From the NCBI GenBank assembly GCA_011526265.1, contig WTJN01000009.1:1-37628 (forward strand): a stretch of DNA of 37,628 nt, in the 5' to 3' direction. The notes under the pieces are model-generated. The model was not told where the DNA came from. It did not search any database and saw only the letters and a list, made by a program, of their open reading frames with translations. Shown in pieces: positions 23,147 through 32,631 of the stretch. This DNA is from Candidatus Arcticimaribacter sp. (GTDB lineage Bacteria > Bacteroidota > Bacteroidia > Flavobacteriales > Flavobacteriaceae). Both the position numbers and the translations under genes were made by a program. Positions within the stretch are counted from its first letter, which is position 1; each line of letters opens with the position of its first letter.

Positions 23147-25321
23147 ATGGATTTAAACATTCATTTAAAAAAGTTTTTTGGTTTCTCTGCTTTCAAAGGG
23201 ATGCAGGAGGAAGTCATCAATAGTATCATCCACCGAAACAATACGTTTGTAATCATGCCAACAGGTGGAGGGAAATCTCTTTGTTATCAACTTCCGGCAC
23301 TGATGAGTGAAGGCACAGCCATTGTGGTTTCTCCATTGATTGCCCTAATGAAAAATCAAGTTGACGCGATTCGGGGCATTTCGCAAGACGAAGGTATCGC
23401 GCACGTTTTAAACTCCTCGTTGACAAAAACAGCAACCGCACAAGTCAAACGGGATATTCAGGAAGGCATTACCAAACTGTTGTTTGTTGCCCCCGAATCC
23501 CTGGCCAAAGAAGACACATTACAGTTTCTAAAGCAAGCCAAGATATCTTTTTTAGCCGTGGACGAGGCGCATTGTATTTCTGAATGGGGGCACGACTTTC
23601 GTCCTGATTACAGAAATCTTCGCTATATGCTGGAACAAATCGATCAAGATTTGCCTGTCATTGCCCTTACGGCCACTGCTACCCCCAAGGTGCAGGAAGA
23701 CATCATGAAAAACCTACAAATCTCAGACGCGAAAGTTTTCAAAGATTCGTTCAACCGTCCCAACCTATATTATGAGGTACTGCCAAAAACCGATCAGGTA
23801 GAAGTTGACATTATCAAGTTTATCAAGTCTAGAGCGGGGCAATCGGGGATAGTTTATTGTTTGTCGCGAAAAAAAGTCGAGGAGTTGGCTCAGGCACTAC
23901 AAGTCAATGAAATTAACGCCTTGCCCTATCATGCAGGCTTGGATGCCAAAACACGAGCGGCCAATCAAGATGCATTTCTGAAAGAATCTTGCGATGTTGT
24001 GGTGGCCACCATTGCTTTTGGAATGGGAATTGACAAGCCTGATGTGCGCTTTGTCATCCACCATGATATCCCAAAAAGTATTGAAAGTTATTATCAAGAG
24101 ACAGGACGCGCTGGTCGAGATGGGGGAGAAGGCCATTGTTTGGCCTACTACGCCTATAAAGACATTGAGAAATTAGAGAAGTTCATGTCGGGGAAGCCGG
24201 TAGCAGAACAAGAGATTGGCTTGGCCCTTTTGAACGAAATGGTGGCCTATGCGGAAACCTCAGTCTCACGGCGTAAATTTATATTGCATTACTTTGGCGA
24301 GGACTTTGACGAGAAAAATGATCCGCACAAAATGGATGATAATGTGCGGTTCCCTAAATCAAAAACTGAAGCACAACAACAAGTGAAACTTTTACTCGAA
24401 GTGATCTTAGAGACCCGCGAGCAGCTCAAGTCCAAAGAAATTGTAAAGACGTTGGTGGGCAAACCCAATGCTATTCTAAACAGTCATAATGTCCCATCGC
24501 TTGAAGTCTATGGTTCGGGGCAAGATCGTTCTGAAGGTTTTTGGATGGCGTTGATTCGTCAAATCAATCTTGCAGGTTTGATAAAGAAAGACATCGAAAC
24601 CTATGGTGTTTTGCATGTCACCTCCGCCGGACAGCAGTTTTTGGCGTCGCCGATCTCTTTTTTGATGACGGAAGATCATTCCTATAAAGAAGGCCCAAAG
24701 CCGCAGGCTTTTTCTCCCAAAGAATCAGTCAATGATAAAGCCCTCAAAACGCTTTTGGTACAATTGCGGAAAAAGGTTGCCGATCGAAACGAGGTGCCTC
24801 CCTACACTGTTTTTCAGGAAAACTCATTGAACGACATGACCATTAAATACCCTACGAGTATTGAGGAACTGGTGAACATTCACGGCGTTGGGGAAGGTAA
24901 GGCCAAAAAGTATGGACGTGAATTCCTGACCTTGATCGAAAATTATGTCAAGGAAAACAACATTACTCGCCCAGAGGACCTGATCGTTAAAAGCACAGGG
25001 GCCAACTCGGCGCTTAAGTTGTACATGATTCAAAGTGTCGATCGGAAGCTCCCTTTGGATGACATCGCTGCGGCCAAAGGCATGGACATGCATGCCTTTA
25101 TCCATGAAATGGAAACCATAGTCTTTGCCGGTACAAAATTAGACATTAGTTATTGGATCGACGAAATCTTGGATGAGGACCAACAGGAAGATTTGCACGA
25201 ATATTTTATGGAATCGGAAACCGATGAGGTCGCTGAAGCCATTGCTGAATTCGAGGGTGAATATGAGGAAGAAGAAATTCGACTTTTTCGGATTAAGTTT
25301 ATCAATGATGTGGCCAATTAG
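23147..25321 (+). CDS. recQ: ATP-dependent DNA helicase RecQ, zinc cysteines missing
   Basis: A 724-residue RecQ for unwinding DNA in recombination and fork repair. Order: helicase core with PTGGGKSLCYQLPA (38-51), DEAH (139-142), ALTATATP (173-180) and QETGRAGRDG (317-326); a zinc/winged-helix region (about 350-500); an HRDC domain (about 530-605); and an acidic 120-residue tail. In the zinc region the Arg helix SRRKFILHYFGE is kept, but no cysteine lies between residues 350 and 410, where E. coli RecQ has its four zinc ligands. The tail resembles the C-terminal extension of Bacteroidota RecQ. It stands alone and is divergent from tatC. Confidence 0.95.
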   Translation: MDLNIHLKKFFGFSAFKGMQEEVINSIIHRNNTFVIMPTGGGKSLCYQLPALMSEGTAIVVSPLIALMKNQVDAIRGISQDEGIAHVLNSSLTKTATAQVKRDIQEGITKLLFVAPESLAKEDTLQFLKQAKISFLAVDEAHCISEWGHDFRPDYRNLRYMLEQIDQDLPVIALTATATPKVQEDIMKNLQISDAKVFKDSFNRPNLYYEVLPKTDQVEVDIIKFIKSRAGQSGIVYCLSRKKVEELAQALQVNEINALPYHAGLDAKTRAANQDAFLKESCDVVVATIAFGMGIDKPDVRFVIHHDIPKSIESYYQETGRAGRDGGEGHCLAYYAYKDIEKLEKFMSGKPVAEQEIGLALLNEMVAYAETSVSRRKFILHYFGEDFDEKNDPHKMDDNVRFPKSKTEAQQQVKLLLEVILETREQLKSKEIVKTLVGKPNAILNSHNVPSLEVYGSGQDRSEGFWMALIRQINLAGLIKKDIETYGVLHVTSAGQQFLASPISFLMTEDHSYKEGPKPQAFSPKESVNDKALKTLLVQLRKKVADRNEVPPYTVFQENSLNDMTIKYPTSIEELVNIHGVGEGKAKKYGREFLTLIENYVKENNITRPEDLIVKSTGANSALKLYMIQSVDRKLPLDDIAAAKGMDMHAFIHEMETIVFAGTKLDISYWIDEILDEDQQEDLHEYFMESETDEVAEAIAEFEGEYEEEEIRLFRIKFINDVAN

Positions 25322-25403
25322 GTCATCCCAACTATTCTTGCAAAACCGTTGATTCAATATTTTTTTTATTGAAAATTTCGCCCGTAGTTTGCAAAAAAAA
25401 AAT

Positions 25404-26336
25404 ATGGACGCAGGTCTTTACGCTCGATTTGATACCTCTAAAGGACAAATTTTAATTGCACTTACATTCAAACAAACCCCAGGAACTGTAGGTAACTTTG
25501 TCGCTCTTGCCGAAGGAAACCAACCCAACGATGAAAAGCCCCAAGGGACCCCCTACTACGATGGATTAAAATTCCACCGTGTAATTCCAGATTTTATGAT
25601 TCAAGGAGGTTGCCCGCAAGGTTCGGGTATGGGTGGACCTGGTTATCAATTTGCTGATGAATTTGTCGACGCCCTGAAGCATGACAAGCCCGGCATACTT
25701 TCTATGGCCAATGCTGGTCCTGGAACCAATGGAAGTCAATTCTTTATTACTCATGGGCCCACTCCATGGTTGGACGGAAAGCATACCGTTTTTGGTGCAG
25801 TGGTCGAGGGCCAAGAAGTGGTCGACGCAATTGCCCAAAACGATATCATCAATAGTGTTCGCATCGAACGTGTTGGGAAGGAAGCAGAAGCCTTTGACGG
25901 TGTAGCAGCTTTCAATAGTTTCGAAGCTGAGCGGTTAGAAAAGATCGCTGCAGAACGCCTTGCTCAAGCAGAAGCACTCAAAGAAATCACTCAAGGTTTT
26001 GACGTTACAGAGAGCGGTTTGTACTATAGAATCGACGTCAATGGCGTGGGCGAGACTCCTCAAAAAGGGGCAACAGTTAGTGTTCATTATAAAGGGGAGC
26101 TTTTAGATGGAACTGTTTTTGATTCTTCCTATAAGCGCAATTCTCCCATTGAGTTTTCATTGGGTGTTGGACAAGTGATTCCTGGATGGGACGAGGGGAT
26201 TGCTCTCTTGAACAAAGGAGCGAAAGCAACGCTCATCATTCCCTCTGACTTAGCGTATGGAGCAGCAGGAGCTGGTGGGGTTATTCCTCCCAATGCTACT
26301 CTAAAGTTTACCGTAGAGCTGGTTGATTTTAGCTAG
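25404..26336 (+). CDS. Dual peptidyl-prolyl isomerase: cyclophilin-FKBP fusion
   Basis: A 310-residue protein with two unrelated prolyl isomerase domains. A cyclophilin domain (about 1-170) shows [28 protein letters not shown] and [16 protein letters not shown] Glu/Ala-rich helical linker (about 170-205) follows, then an FKBP domain (about 207-310) with [41 protein letters not shown] and [10 protein letters not shown]. There is no signal peptide, so it is cytoplasmic. This order is the CFBP type of dual-family immunophilin known from Flavobacterium and a few spirochetes. ATG at 25404 is chosen because upstream codons encode a Lys-rich unrelated stretch. The end overlaps the thioredoxin-like gene by eight bases. 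Confidence 0.93.
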   Translation: MDAGLYARFDTSKGQILIALTFKQTPGTVGNFVALAEGNQPNDEKPQGTPYYDGLKFHRVIPDFMIQGGCPQGSGMGGPGYQFADEFVDALKHDKPGILSMANAGPGTNGSQFFITHGPTPWLDGKHTVFGAVVEGQEVVDAIAQNDIINSVRIERVGKEAEAFDGVAAFNSFEAERLEKIAAERLAQAEALKEITQGFDVTESGLYYRIDVNGVGETPQKGATVSVHYKGELLDGTVFDSSYKRNSPIEFSLGVGQVIPGWDEGIALLNKGAKATLIIPSDLAYGAAGAGGVIPPNATLKFTVELVDFS

Positions 26337-26901
26337 GAAATCCATCTTCAGTTTTCCATTTGATGTTGCATCCCATGCTGGGGTATTGTACAGGGGTTGA
26401 ACGGTTGGCCAACAAATCGTTGATTGCTTCTTGAAGATCTTCTCCTGTAATTGCAATATCATTTCCCGGTCTAGCTTGATCATAGCGCCCGCGATAGACC
26501 AATGCATTATCCTTGTTCAATAGATAGAAGTCAGGAGTGCAAGCTGCATCCATCATTTTGGCAACGCTTTGATCTGCATCCAGGAAATAGGGAAAGTCAA
26601 AGTGTTTATCAGTTGCGAGATTTTTCATTTTTTCTGGGCCGTCGGCAGGATATTTTTCTACATCATTACTCGAGATAGCAACGGTTTTGATGCCTTTCAA
26701 GGCATTTGCTTTGGTGAACTTTACCAAGTGATCCATCAAATAAACGACATAAGGACAATGATTACACATGAAAATAATGAGGGTGCCTTCGTTCCCTTTG
26801 TAGTCTTCCCAGTTTTCTGTCTTCCCAGAAATGGTGTTTAAAAGTGCAAAGTTGGAAATTGTGGTTCCAAGGGGGAGCATGTTGGATGGAGTTAACGCCA
26901 T
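26329..26901 (-). CDS. Thioredoxin-family (AhpC/TSA-like redoxin) protein
   Basis: A 190-residue cytosolic redoxin. The active-site segment [19 protein letters not shown] carries a CNHC motif (CxxC) in thioredoxin position. [24 protein letters not shown] supplies the cis-Pro (TPDFYL). The subgroup with MCNHCPYV is found in many bacteria as a thioredoxin family protein of unknown partner, probably a peroxiredoxin-like or disulfide reductase. It is divergent from the Mpo1-like gene and converges on the prolyl isomerase gene. Confidence 0.9.
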   Translation of the reverse strand: MALTPSNMLPLGTTISNFALLNTISGKTENWEDYKGNEGTLIIFMCNHCPYVVYLMDHLVKFTKANALKGIKTVAISSNDVEKYPADGPEKMKNLATDKHFDFPYFLDADQSVAKMMDAACTPDFYLLNKDNALVYRGRYDQARPGNDIAITGEDLQEAINDLLANRSTPVQYPSMGCNIKWKTEDGFPS

Positions 26902-26956
26902 GTTTTTGTTTTGAATTTAAATTTATGTAATTAGATGTAATAATTATAGAATCAAT

Positions 26957-27421
26957 ATGAAAACAATGCAAGACTGGCTGGATGCCTATGCCGTAAGCCA
27001 TCAAAACAAAACCAACAAAGCCATTCATTTTATATGTGTTCCGCTCATCGTTTTTTCGGTAGTCGGGTTATTCATGTCTATCCCCAACGAAATGTTGAAG
27101 TCCCTCACGGGAATATCTTCTGATGGGATTGCGAATTGGGCAGTAGTGACATTGATCCCAATCATGTTTTTTTACCTGCGTTTGTCGGTCAAAATGGCCC
27201 TGCTTATTCTGTCATTTATGGTGCTGTGTATTTTGGGTAATCTGCAAATCAGCCCCCTCATGCCTTTGTGGCAATCCTCGTTGATCATTTTTGTGGGCGC
27301 ATGGATTGGTCAGTTTTATGGCCATAAACTTGAAGGACAAAAACCTTCGTTTTTAGATGATGTGAAGTTTTTACTCATCGGCCCCGCGTGGATATTGGAT
27401 GATATTTTCTTCAAAAAATAA
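26957..27421 (+). CDS. Mpo1-like (DUF962) membrane protein
   Basis: A 154-residue membrane protein with four hydrophobic segments. The DUF962 signature WLDAYAVSHQNKTNKAIHF lies at residues 6-24, with the two His residues that bind iron in yeast Mpo1. Mpo1 is an Fe(II) dioxygenase shortening 2-hydroxy fatty acids (alpha-oxidation). A similar role in hydroxy-lipid turnover is possible here; Bacteroidota often make hydroxy fatty acids. The stop at 27419-27421 is followed after one base by the CsaA-like start. Confidence 0.9.
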   Translation: MKTMQDWLDAYAVSHQNKTNKAIHFICVPLIVFSVVGLFMSIPNEMLKSLTGISSDGIANWAVVTLIPIMFFYLRLSVKMALLILSFMVLCILGNLQISPLMPLWQSSLIIFVGAWIGQFYGHKLEGQKPSFLDDVKFLLIGPAWILDDIFFKK

Positions 27422-27422
27422 G

Positions 27423-27749
27423 ATGATTGCGTTTGATAATTTTGAGCAAGTAGATTTCCGGGTGGGGACCATTTTAGAAGTGGATACCTTCCCTGAAGCA
27501 AAAACCCCCGCTTTTCAATTGACTATTGATTTTGGCCCTTTGGGGGTGTTAAAGTCTTCGGCGCAAATTACTACGCGATACACCATCAGCGAATTGATTG
27601 GAAGACAGATTGTGGCAGTGATCAACTTTCCTGTGAAAAAAATTGCCAACTTTAACAGTCAATGCCTTGTGTTGGGTGCAACACAAGGCAATGATGTTTT
27701 TTTACTCTCCCCCGAAGCAGCAGTAGCCAATGGACAGGTTGTTCGTTAA
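27423..27749 (+). CDS. csaA: CsaA-like tRNA-binding domain protein
   Basis: A 108-residue OB-fold protein matching the stand-alone tRNA-binding domain (as in CsaA and the C terminus of MetRS): FEQVDFRVGTILEVDTFPEA, SSAQITTRYTISELIGRQIVAV and the FNSQCLVLGATQGNDVFLLSP block. CsaA is described as a chaperone-like, export-related protein that binds tRNA. ATG at 27423 is one base behind the Mpo1-like stop, so the pair forms an operon. It ends against the converging carboxypeptidase gene. Confidence 0.92.
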   Translation: MIAFDNFEQVDFRVGTILEVDTFPEAKTPAFQLTIDFGPLGVLKSSAQITTRYTISELIGRQIVAVINFPVKKIANFNSQCLVLGATQGNDVFLLSPEAAVANGQVVR

Positions 27750-27750
27750 C

Positions 27751-30264
27751 TTACATGATGTCTGCATAAAACAGCATATTGGCCAATAGCTGTTGTGTCC
27801 CTAACCAAAAAGCCCGGAAATTGGTATTGTCTGTCATCAGTAAATAACTTCCGCTTCCTTTTTTTACCCGCTTAAACGGAACGGTGCCTTTCAGAAGCTC
27901 CAATTGCTCCTCACTAATATAACCGCTCAATAAGGGATTATTGGTATACTGAATAGGGTTGTCAAAACTATTTTCATCGGGTTGTAGATATATCCTTGAG
28001 TTTCTAAACAAAGCCAACTCATTGTCCTCGAGCCCGAAGTTGATGGGATGTGAACGATCGATACGAGCATTGAATATTGCTCCACCAATGGCCTGAGCAC
28101 CAATGAATTTATCACGATCAACAAAGGGGATGTTTTCTGCAGTGAGTTCGGTTTCTTGTAGTTCTTGTGGAACAATTTTGGTTGAATTCAGCCAGCTTAT
28201 GGCGTCTCTGTAAGCAATAAAGTGACCTCCATTTTTCACCCAATGTTGAATTTTATCGGTCGCTTGATTCAATAAACTTCCGCGGTAAGAGGGCAGAATA
28301 ATGTGGGTGTATTTTGAAAGATCCACGCGTCCGATTTGTTTTACATCTAGTTTGGTAATCGGTATGTGATACTGGGTGTCCATCAAATACCAAATCTCTC
28401 CGGCATCATAGCTGCGTACCCCGTCGCCTACAAGCAATGCAATTTTTGGTTGTGGTACCGTTGAGAAGTTTCGAGACCCCAAATCAATTCCTTGTGTGAG
28501 ACCTGTAGACACCGCATTGATTTCAAGCTCGTTTTCCTCGGCTAACTTTTGAAGTGTCTCATGCAGGGCAGTAGCTCCTAGAGTTTGATTGGCCACAGGA
28601 ATCATAATGCTTCCGTAATCGTATTTTTTTCCATCGATTTGAAAGGGTTGCTGGCTGACTTTTAGGCGAACACCTTTGTCTTGAAGTGCATAGATGACAC
28701 GGGGACTATTGTAGTTGTGTGTCTCGAAAAGATAGGCGTAGTTTGATTTTTTAACCTCTTTTTCTTGACCATCTCTTGTTGTGGTGATACGATCACCACG
28801 CAGGTCAAGTGAATTAAGGGGCTGCATGTTTACGTCAAAAGCATGGGAGAACGTCCATGCAGAAACATCGTAAAACAAACTGTCTTCAAACTTGGTTTGC
28901 TCACTAAACATGGCCCGTACCAAGCGTTGCTTTTTTTGTGTTAACGGAACAACATAACTGTTTTCTTCGGGGAAGTATTTCCCCTTTATACTTGCATTTT
29001 TATTGGCCTTGTGCACTTCAATGCCGTGCAATAAAAAGACTTCGACCAAGCGTTTGACACTTTCGGCGTCCTTTTCGTTGCCCACTAAATAGGCTTTGGT
29101 TTTCATTTTTTTGGCTTCATTGCGTGCGTTGTTATAAAATTCACGCTGATAATTTAGCAGATCAACACGTAGGGCAGATGCGGCTTCTAGGGTTGAAAGT
29201 CCAGCGGTCAACTGGTTCTTTATTGTAAATGGGAAAGTCAATATACCGTTGTCTGTTTCTTGTGCATGTCCCCTTGAACTTGCTTGCTCAAACAGAATAC
29301 CAACCCCTCCATTCACATCAGGGTAGGTAGACCCTTTGCCGTAGTAAAAATCATCAAAGCTTTCCTCTGTATAATAGAGCGAACCAATTTTATCCAAGGC
29401 TTTGGCGTGGTATTGTCCAATTTGTTTGGTGAGGGTTTGATTTTTTTGAGGAGTCAGTGGATTGACCCTTGAGGGTATCCCCGGCTGAAAGAAGAAGGTG
29501 GCATTGGATCCCATTTCATGGTGATCGGTGAGTACGTTTGGAAGCCATTTTACAAAGCTGCCAATGCGTGCTTTAGATTCGTTGAGTTGAGCGGGAAGCC
29601 AATCGCGGTTCATGTCAAACCAGTAGTGGTTCGTTCTTCCGCGTGGCCATACTTCGGTATACTCTCGGTCGTTGGGATCGATACTGATGTTTTTGGATTG
29701 ATGGGTATTGGCCCATTGGGAGAAGCGTTGTAGGCCATCGGGATTGAAACTTGGATCAAAAAGCACTACAGTGTTTTCTAAAAGTTTTTCAACATCTGCA
29801 CTTTGCGATGCCGCCAAGTGGTAGGCCAACAATAGCCCTGCATTTGCTCCACTGGGTTCGTTTCCATGAATTGAAAACCCTTGGTAGACGACCACCGGTA
29901 GGGTTGAGGTATCTAAATTGATCCCTTCGGGTTCGGTCAACGCCAAATGATTTTTCTGAATTTCTTCTATATTTTGAAGATTTTGCGGGGCACTGATTGT
30001 TAATAAAAGTAACGGACGATCTTCATAGGTTTTTCCTCTGTTTTCGAGACTGATACGGTCTGAAGCATTTGCTAACGCCCGCATATATTCTACGAGTTTA
30101 TCATGACTTACATGCCATTTTCCCACTTCATGCCCCAAGATTGAAGCTGGGGTAGGGATCGTTTGGTCGTAGTTTTGTTGCGGAGGGAGATAGTCACTCA
30201 GTTGGGTCTGCCCAAGGGCAGTTGTGAGCGTAAAGAGTGAAAATAAAAAAATAATTTGTCGCAT
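27751..30264 (-). CDS. Secreted M14 zinc carboxypeptidase with GATase-like C-terminal domain
   Basis: An 837-residue exported metallocarboxypeptidase. Signal peptide MRQIIFLFSLFTLTTALGQ. The M14 domain (about 45-380) has the zinc ligands His and Glu in SIHGNEPSGAN, the third ligand His in TDHHEMGSNATF, and the catalytic Glu in LFEQASSRG. Residues ~600-720 look like a class I glutamine amidotransferase-type Rossmann domain (KIALLVGDGVRSYDAGEIWY, HIILPSYRGS) without an obvious catalytic Cys. Large M14 proteins of this design are frequent in Bacteroidota. It probably degrades peptides outside the cytoplasm. A terminator at 30287-30314 separates it from the gene upstream. Confidence 0.9.
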   Translation of the reverse strand: MRQIIFLFSLFTLTTALGQTQLSDYLPPQQNYDQTIPTPASILGHEVGKWHVSHDKLVEYMRALANASDRISLENRGKTYEDRPLLLLTISAPQNLQNIEEIQKNHLALTEPEGINLDTSTLPVVVYQGFSIHGNEPSGANAGLLLAYHLAASQSADVEKLLENTVVLFDPSFNPDGLQRFSQWANTHQSKNISIDPNDREYTEVWPRGRTNHYWFDMNRDWLPAQLNESKARIGSFVKWLPNVLTDHHEMGSNATFFFQPGIPSRVNPLTPQKNQTLTKQIGQYHAKALDKIGSLYYTEESFDDFYYGKGSTYPDVNGGVGILFEQASSRGHAQETDNGILTFPFTIKNQLTAGLSTLEAASALRVDLLNYQREFYNNARNEAKKMKTKAYLVGNEKDAESVKRLVEVFLLHGIEVHKANKNASIKGKYFPEENSYVVPLTQKKQRLVRAMFSEQTKFEDSLFYDVSAWTFSHAFDVNMQPLNSLDLRGDRITTTRDGQEKEVKKSNYAYLFETHNYNSPRVIYALQDKGVRLKVSQQPFQIDGKKYDYGSIMIPVANQTLGATALHETLQKLAEENELEINAVSTGLTQGIDLGSRNFSTVPQPKIALLVGDGVRSYDAGEIWYLMDTQYHIPITKLDVKQIGRVDLSKYTHIILPSYRGSLLNQATDKIQHWVKNGGHFIAYRDAISWLNSTKIVPQELQETELTAENIPFVDRDKFIGAQAIGGAIFNARIDRSHPINFGLEDNELALFRNSRIYLQPDENSFDNPIQYTNNPLLSGYISEEQLELLKGTVPFKRVKKGSGSYLLMTDNTNFRAFWLGTQQLLANMLFYADIM

Positions 30265-30286
30265 GATTTGAATTTTGAATCAAGGT

Positions 30287-30314
30287 AAAAAAAAACCACT
30301 TCAAAATGAAGTGG
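30287..30314 (-). terminator. Intrinsic terminator of the PUR-family gene
   Basis: On the minus strand CCACTTC (30314-30308), a five-base loop and GAAGTGG (30302-30296) are followed by nine T residues. It lies 24 bases beyond the PUR-family stop codon and isolates that gene from the M14 peptidase gene. Confidence 0.8.
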
Positions 30315-30338
30315 CTCGTGAATACCCTTGAGATAAAA

Positions 30339-30701
30339 TTAAATATCTTCAAAATTCAAATCCGTATAGCTTTCATTGTTTTCAGTGACAAAATTGGATT
30401 TGTTTTCGCCCGTGTAATTTTTTTGATGCCGCTCGCTAATCACTTCATCTCCTCTTTCTTGGATGATGAAATCCATGATCTCCCCAAGTATAGACTTGAA
30501 TTCTGCAAAGTCTTCTTTATAAAGGTAAATCTTATGTTTCTTGTAGTAAAACGAACCGTCTTCGTTGGTGAATTTTTTGCTTTCAGTGATCGTAAGGTAG
30601 TAGTCGCTTGCCTTGGTCTCTCTGACATCAAAAAAATAAGTGCGGCGTCCTGCACGTAGCACTTTTGAGTTAATTTCTTCCTGTGATGTTTCCATCTGCA
30701 T
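30339..30701 (-). CDS. PUR family DNA/RNA-binding protein (DUF3276)
   Basis: A 120-residue protein of the bacterial PUR-alpha-like family. The core SKVLRAGRRTYFFDVRETKA, YYLTITESKKF, YYKKHKIYLYKEDFAEF and ERGDEVISERHQKNY is nearly invariant in Bacteroidota. Two beta-beta-beta-beta-alpha repeats would form a nucleic-acid-binding PUR fold. The last 20 residues are acidic and probably disordered. ATG at 30701 or 30695 are both possible. It is monocistronic with a strong terminator. Confidence 0.93.
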   Translation of the reverse strand: MQMETSQEEINSKVLRAGRRTYFFDVRETKASDYYLTITESKKFTNEDGSFYYKKHKIYLYKEDFAEFKSILGEIMDFIIQERGDEVISERHQKNYTGENKSNFVTENNESYTDLNFEDI

Positions 30702-30797
30702 TCATTTTGGTCAGCAACAGCATTCTGTTTACTTATTTTGTCAAATCTCTGTAAAATTGCCAAAAATTATTAAACAAAACAAATATTTAACCGATTA

Positions 30798-32537
30798 TCA
30801 AGCTTGCATTTGTGCTAATTCTTGATAAATCCCTTTTTCTTGAATGAGGATTTCATGCGTGCCTTGCTGTACCAATTGTCCTTCAGAAAGAACAATAATC
30901 TTATCAGCTTGTTTGACCGATGATATACGATGGCTCACAATACAGGTTGTTTTGTTCGCACTAAAGGAGTTGATGTTTTTTAGTATTTGTTCTTCGGTGT
31001 CTGCGTCCACGGCTGAAAGACAATCGTCGAGCAATAAAATAAGTGGATTTTTAATGAAGGCTCTTGCAATAGATATCCGTTGGATTTGCCCTCCAGAGAG
31101 CGTCACCCCTCTTTCGCCCAACAAGGTTTGGTAGCCATCGTGGAACCCTGCAATGTTGTGCGCAACCACTGCCTGCTCTGCCGCATTGATGATTTCTTTT
31201 TTTGTGGCATCATGATGACCAAAACGTATGTTGTCTTCGATGGTTTCTGAAAAAAGAAATGGATTTTGAGGGACATAACCCATGCTATTGCGTAGGGTGT
31301 TGAGGTCGTATTTTTTTGCGTCGATCGCTCCGATTTGAACCTGCCCTTGGTCGGGGTCGTATTGTCGGGCGATGAGTTCGAGTAATGTTGATTTTCCTGC
31401 CCCTGTTTTGCCTACAATGCCCAGCGTTTCTCCAGGCAATAAGGTGAAGGAAATGTCTTTGAGGGCCGTAATTCCGGTGTCGGGGTAAGTAAAACTCACT
31501 TGGTCAAAACAAATGCTAGGGGAGGAAATGGGGGTGGTGATTGAGCCGTTTTCAATGCTGGATTTTTGTTGTAAAAAAGTGTTGATACGCTCTTGTGAGG
31601 CCTCTGCTTGTTGCACAATAGATGTCACCCATCCCACTGTAGCTACCGGCCAAGTCAACATATTTACATAAATGATGAACTCGGCCAATACGCCAATATC
31701 AATTTTCCCTGCGATATATTGTGATCCCCCAACATAGATGACCAGCAAATTACTGCAGCCAATAAGGAGGATCATCAAAGGAAAAAACCATGCTTGAACT
31801 TTGGCGAGCGCAACATTTTGATTTTTGCTTTCCAGCGCCAACGCACCAAATTTTTCCCCAACAACGGGTTGCAGATTGTAAGATTTTATAATGCCTATTC
31901 CACTGAACGCCTCTTGCGAAAAGCTCGATAGTTTGGCCAAGGTCTCTTGTACTACCGTACTCCTTCGATTTATGGCCTGACTGAGCTTATAAATGATCAC
32001 CGAAAGGAACGGCAAAGGCAATAGGGTATAGGCAGTAAGTGTTGGTGCAATACTAACCATCAAGCTGATAACGATGACGAATAAGGCCAATGTATTGATG
32101 CTGTACATCAACGCGGGACCAAAATACATGCGTACTTTGCTGACGTCTTCACTTATTCGGCTCATCAAATCTCCTGTTCGGTTACGTTTGTAAAAACGAC
32201 TACACAATACTTGATAATGCGCATAAATTTCGTTCTTCAAATCATACTCAATGAATCGCGAAACATTGATGATGGTTTGCCGCATTAAAAAAGTCAAGAA
32301 CCCAGAGACCAAGGACGCCCCCACAATGATCAAAATATTGAGCAATAAGACATGCTTCAATGATTCGATATCTTTTTCAGGCGACTTGAAATAAGCTTCG
32401 ATAGCATTCATGGAATTCCCCACCAATCTTGGGGTGAACAATGAGAATATCCGCGCAATGACAGTGATAACGATACCAATGATGAGCTTCCAACGGTAAA
32501 CAAATAAAAATTTATTGAGGTATTGAAGTGCTTTCAT
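30798..32537 (-). CDS. ABC exporter (fused TMD-NBD), MdlA/YheI-like
   Basis: A 579-residue half-exporter. Six TM segments occupy residues ~15-300 and the ATPase domain ~340-579. Walker A is GKTGAGKS (376-383), Q-loop YVPQNPFLF, signature LSGGQIQRISIARAF (480-494), Walker B LILLLDDCLSAVDADTE and H-loop SHRISS. Asp505 replaces the usual catalytic Glu after the Walker B Asp, as in the degenerate partner of heterodimeric exporters such as MdlA and YheI. No partner gene is adjacent. The substrate is unknown. A -7-like TACCTTTG lies 13 bases upstream; the gene is divergent from nusB. Confidence 0.92.
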   Translation of the reverse strand: MKALQYLNKFLFVYRWKLIIGIVITVIARIFSLFTPRLVGNSMNAIEAYFKSPEKDIESLKHVLLLNILIIVGASLVSGFLTFLMRQTIINVSRFIEYDLKNEIYAHYQVLCSRFYKRNRTGDLMSRISEDVSKVRMYFGPALMYSINTLALFVIVISLMVSIAPTLTAYTLLPLPFLSVIIYKLSQAINRRSTVVQETLAKLSSFSQEAFSGIGIIKSYNLQPVVGEKFGALALESKNQNVALAKVQAWFFPLMILLIGCSNLLVIYVGGSQYIAGKIDIGVLAEFIIYVNMLTWPVATVGWVTSIVQQAEASQERINTFLQQKSSIENGSITTPISSPSICFDQVSFTYPDTGITALKDISFTLLPGETLGIVGKTGAGKSTLLELIARQYDPDQGQVQIGAIDAKKYDLNTLRNSMGYVPQNPFLFSETIEDNIRFGHHDATKKEIINAAEQAVVAHNIAGFHDGYQTLLGERGVTLSGGQIQRISIARAFIKNPLILLLDDCLSAVDADTEEQILKNINSFSANKTTCIVSHRISSVKQADKIIVLSEGQLVQQGTHEILIQEKGIYQELAQMQA

Positions 32538-32550
32538 GACTAGATCGTTT

Positions 32551-32558
32551 CAAAGGTA
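32551..32558 (-). promoter_or_regulatory. -7 element (TACCTTTG) for the ABC exporter gene
   Basis: CAAAGGTA on the plus strand reads TACCTTTG on the minus strand and fits TAnnTTTG, 13 bases before the ATG at 32537. No TTG is found at the right distance upstream, so only half of the promoter is visible. Confidence 0.4.
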
Positions 32559-32601
32559 AGTAAATGGGAGTGGTAAATTTTAAATCCGACAAAAAAACCC
32601 T

Positions 32602-32609
32602 TAATTTTG
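32602..32609 (+). promoter_or_regulatory. -7 element (TAATTTTG) for the nusB operon
   Basis: TAATTTTG fits TAnnTTTG and ends 22 bases before the nusB ATG at 32632. A TTG at the expected -33 position is missing. Confidence 0.4.
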
Positions 32610-32631
32610 TTGACAGAAAAGTTCTTTGCAC

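Noticed and set aside
25349-25378. AT-only inverted repeat TTCAATA / TATTGAA between recQ and the prolyl isomerase gene
   Set aside because: The stem has a single G-C pair and a T loop with no following T run, so it is neither a convincing terminator nor an operator.
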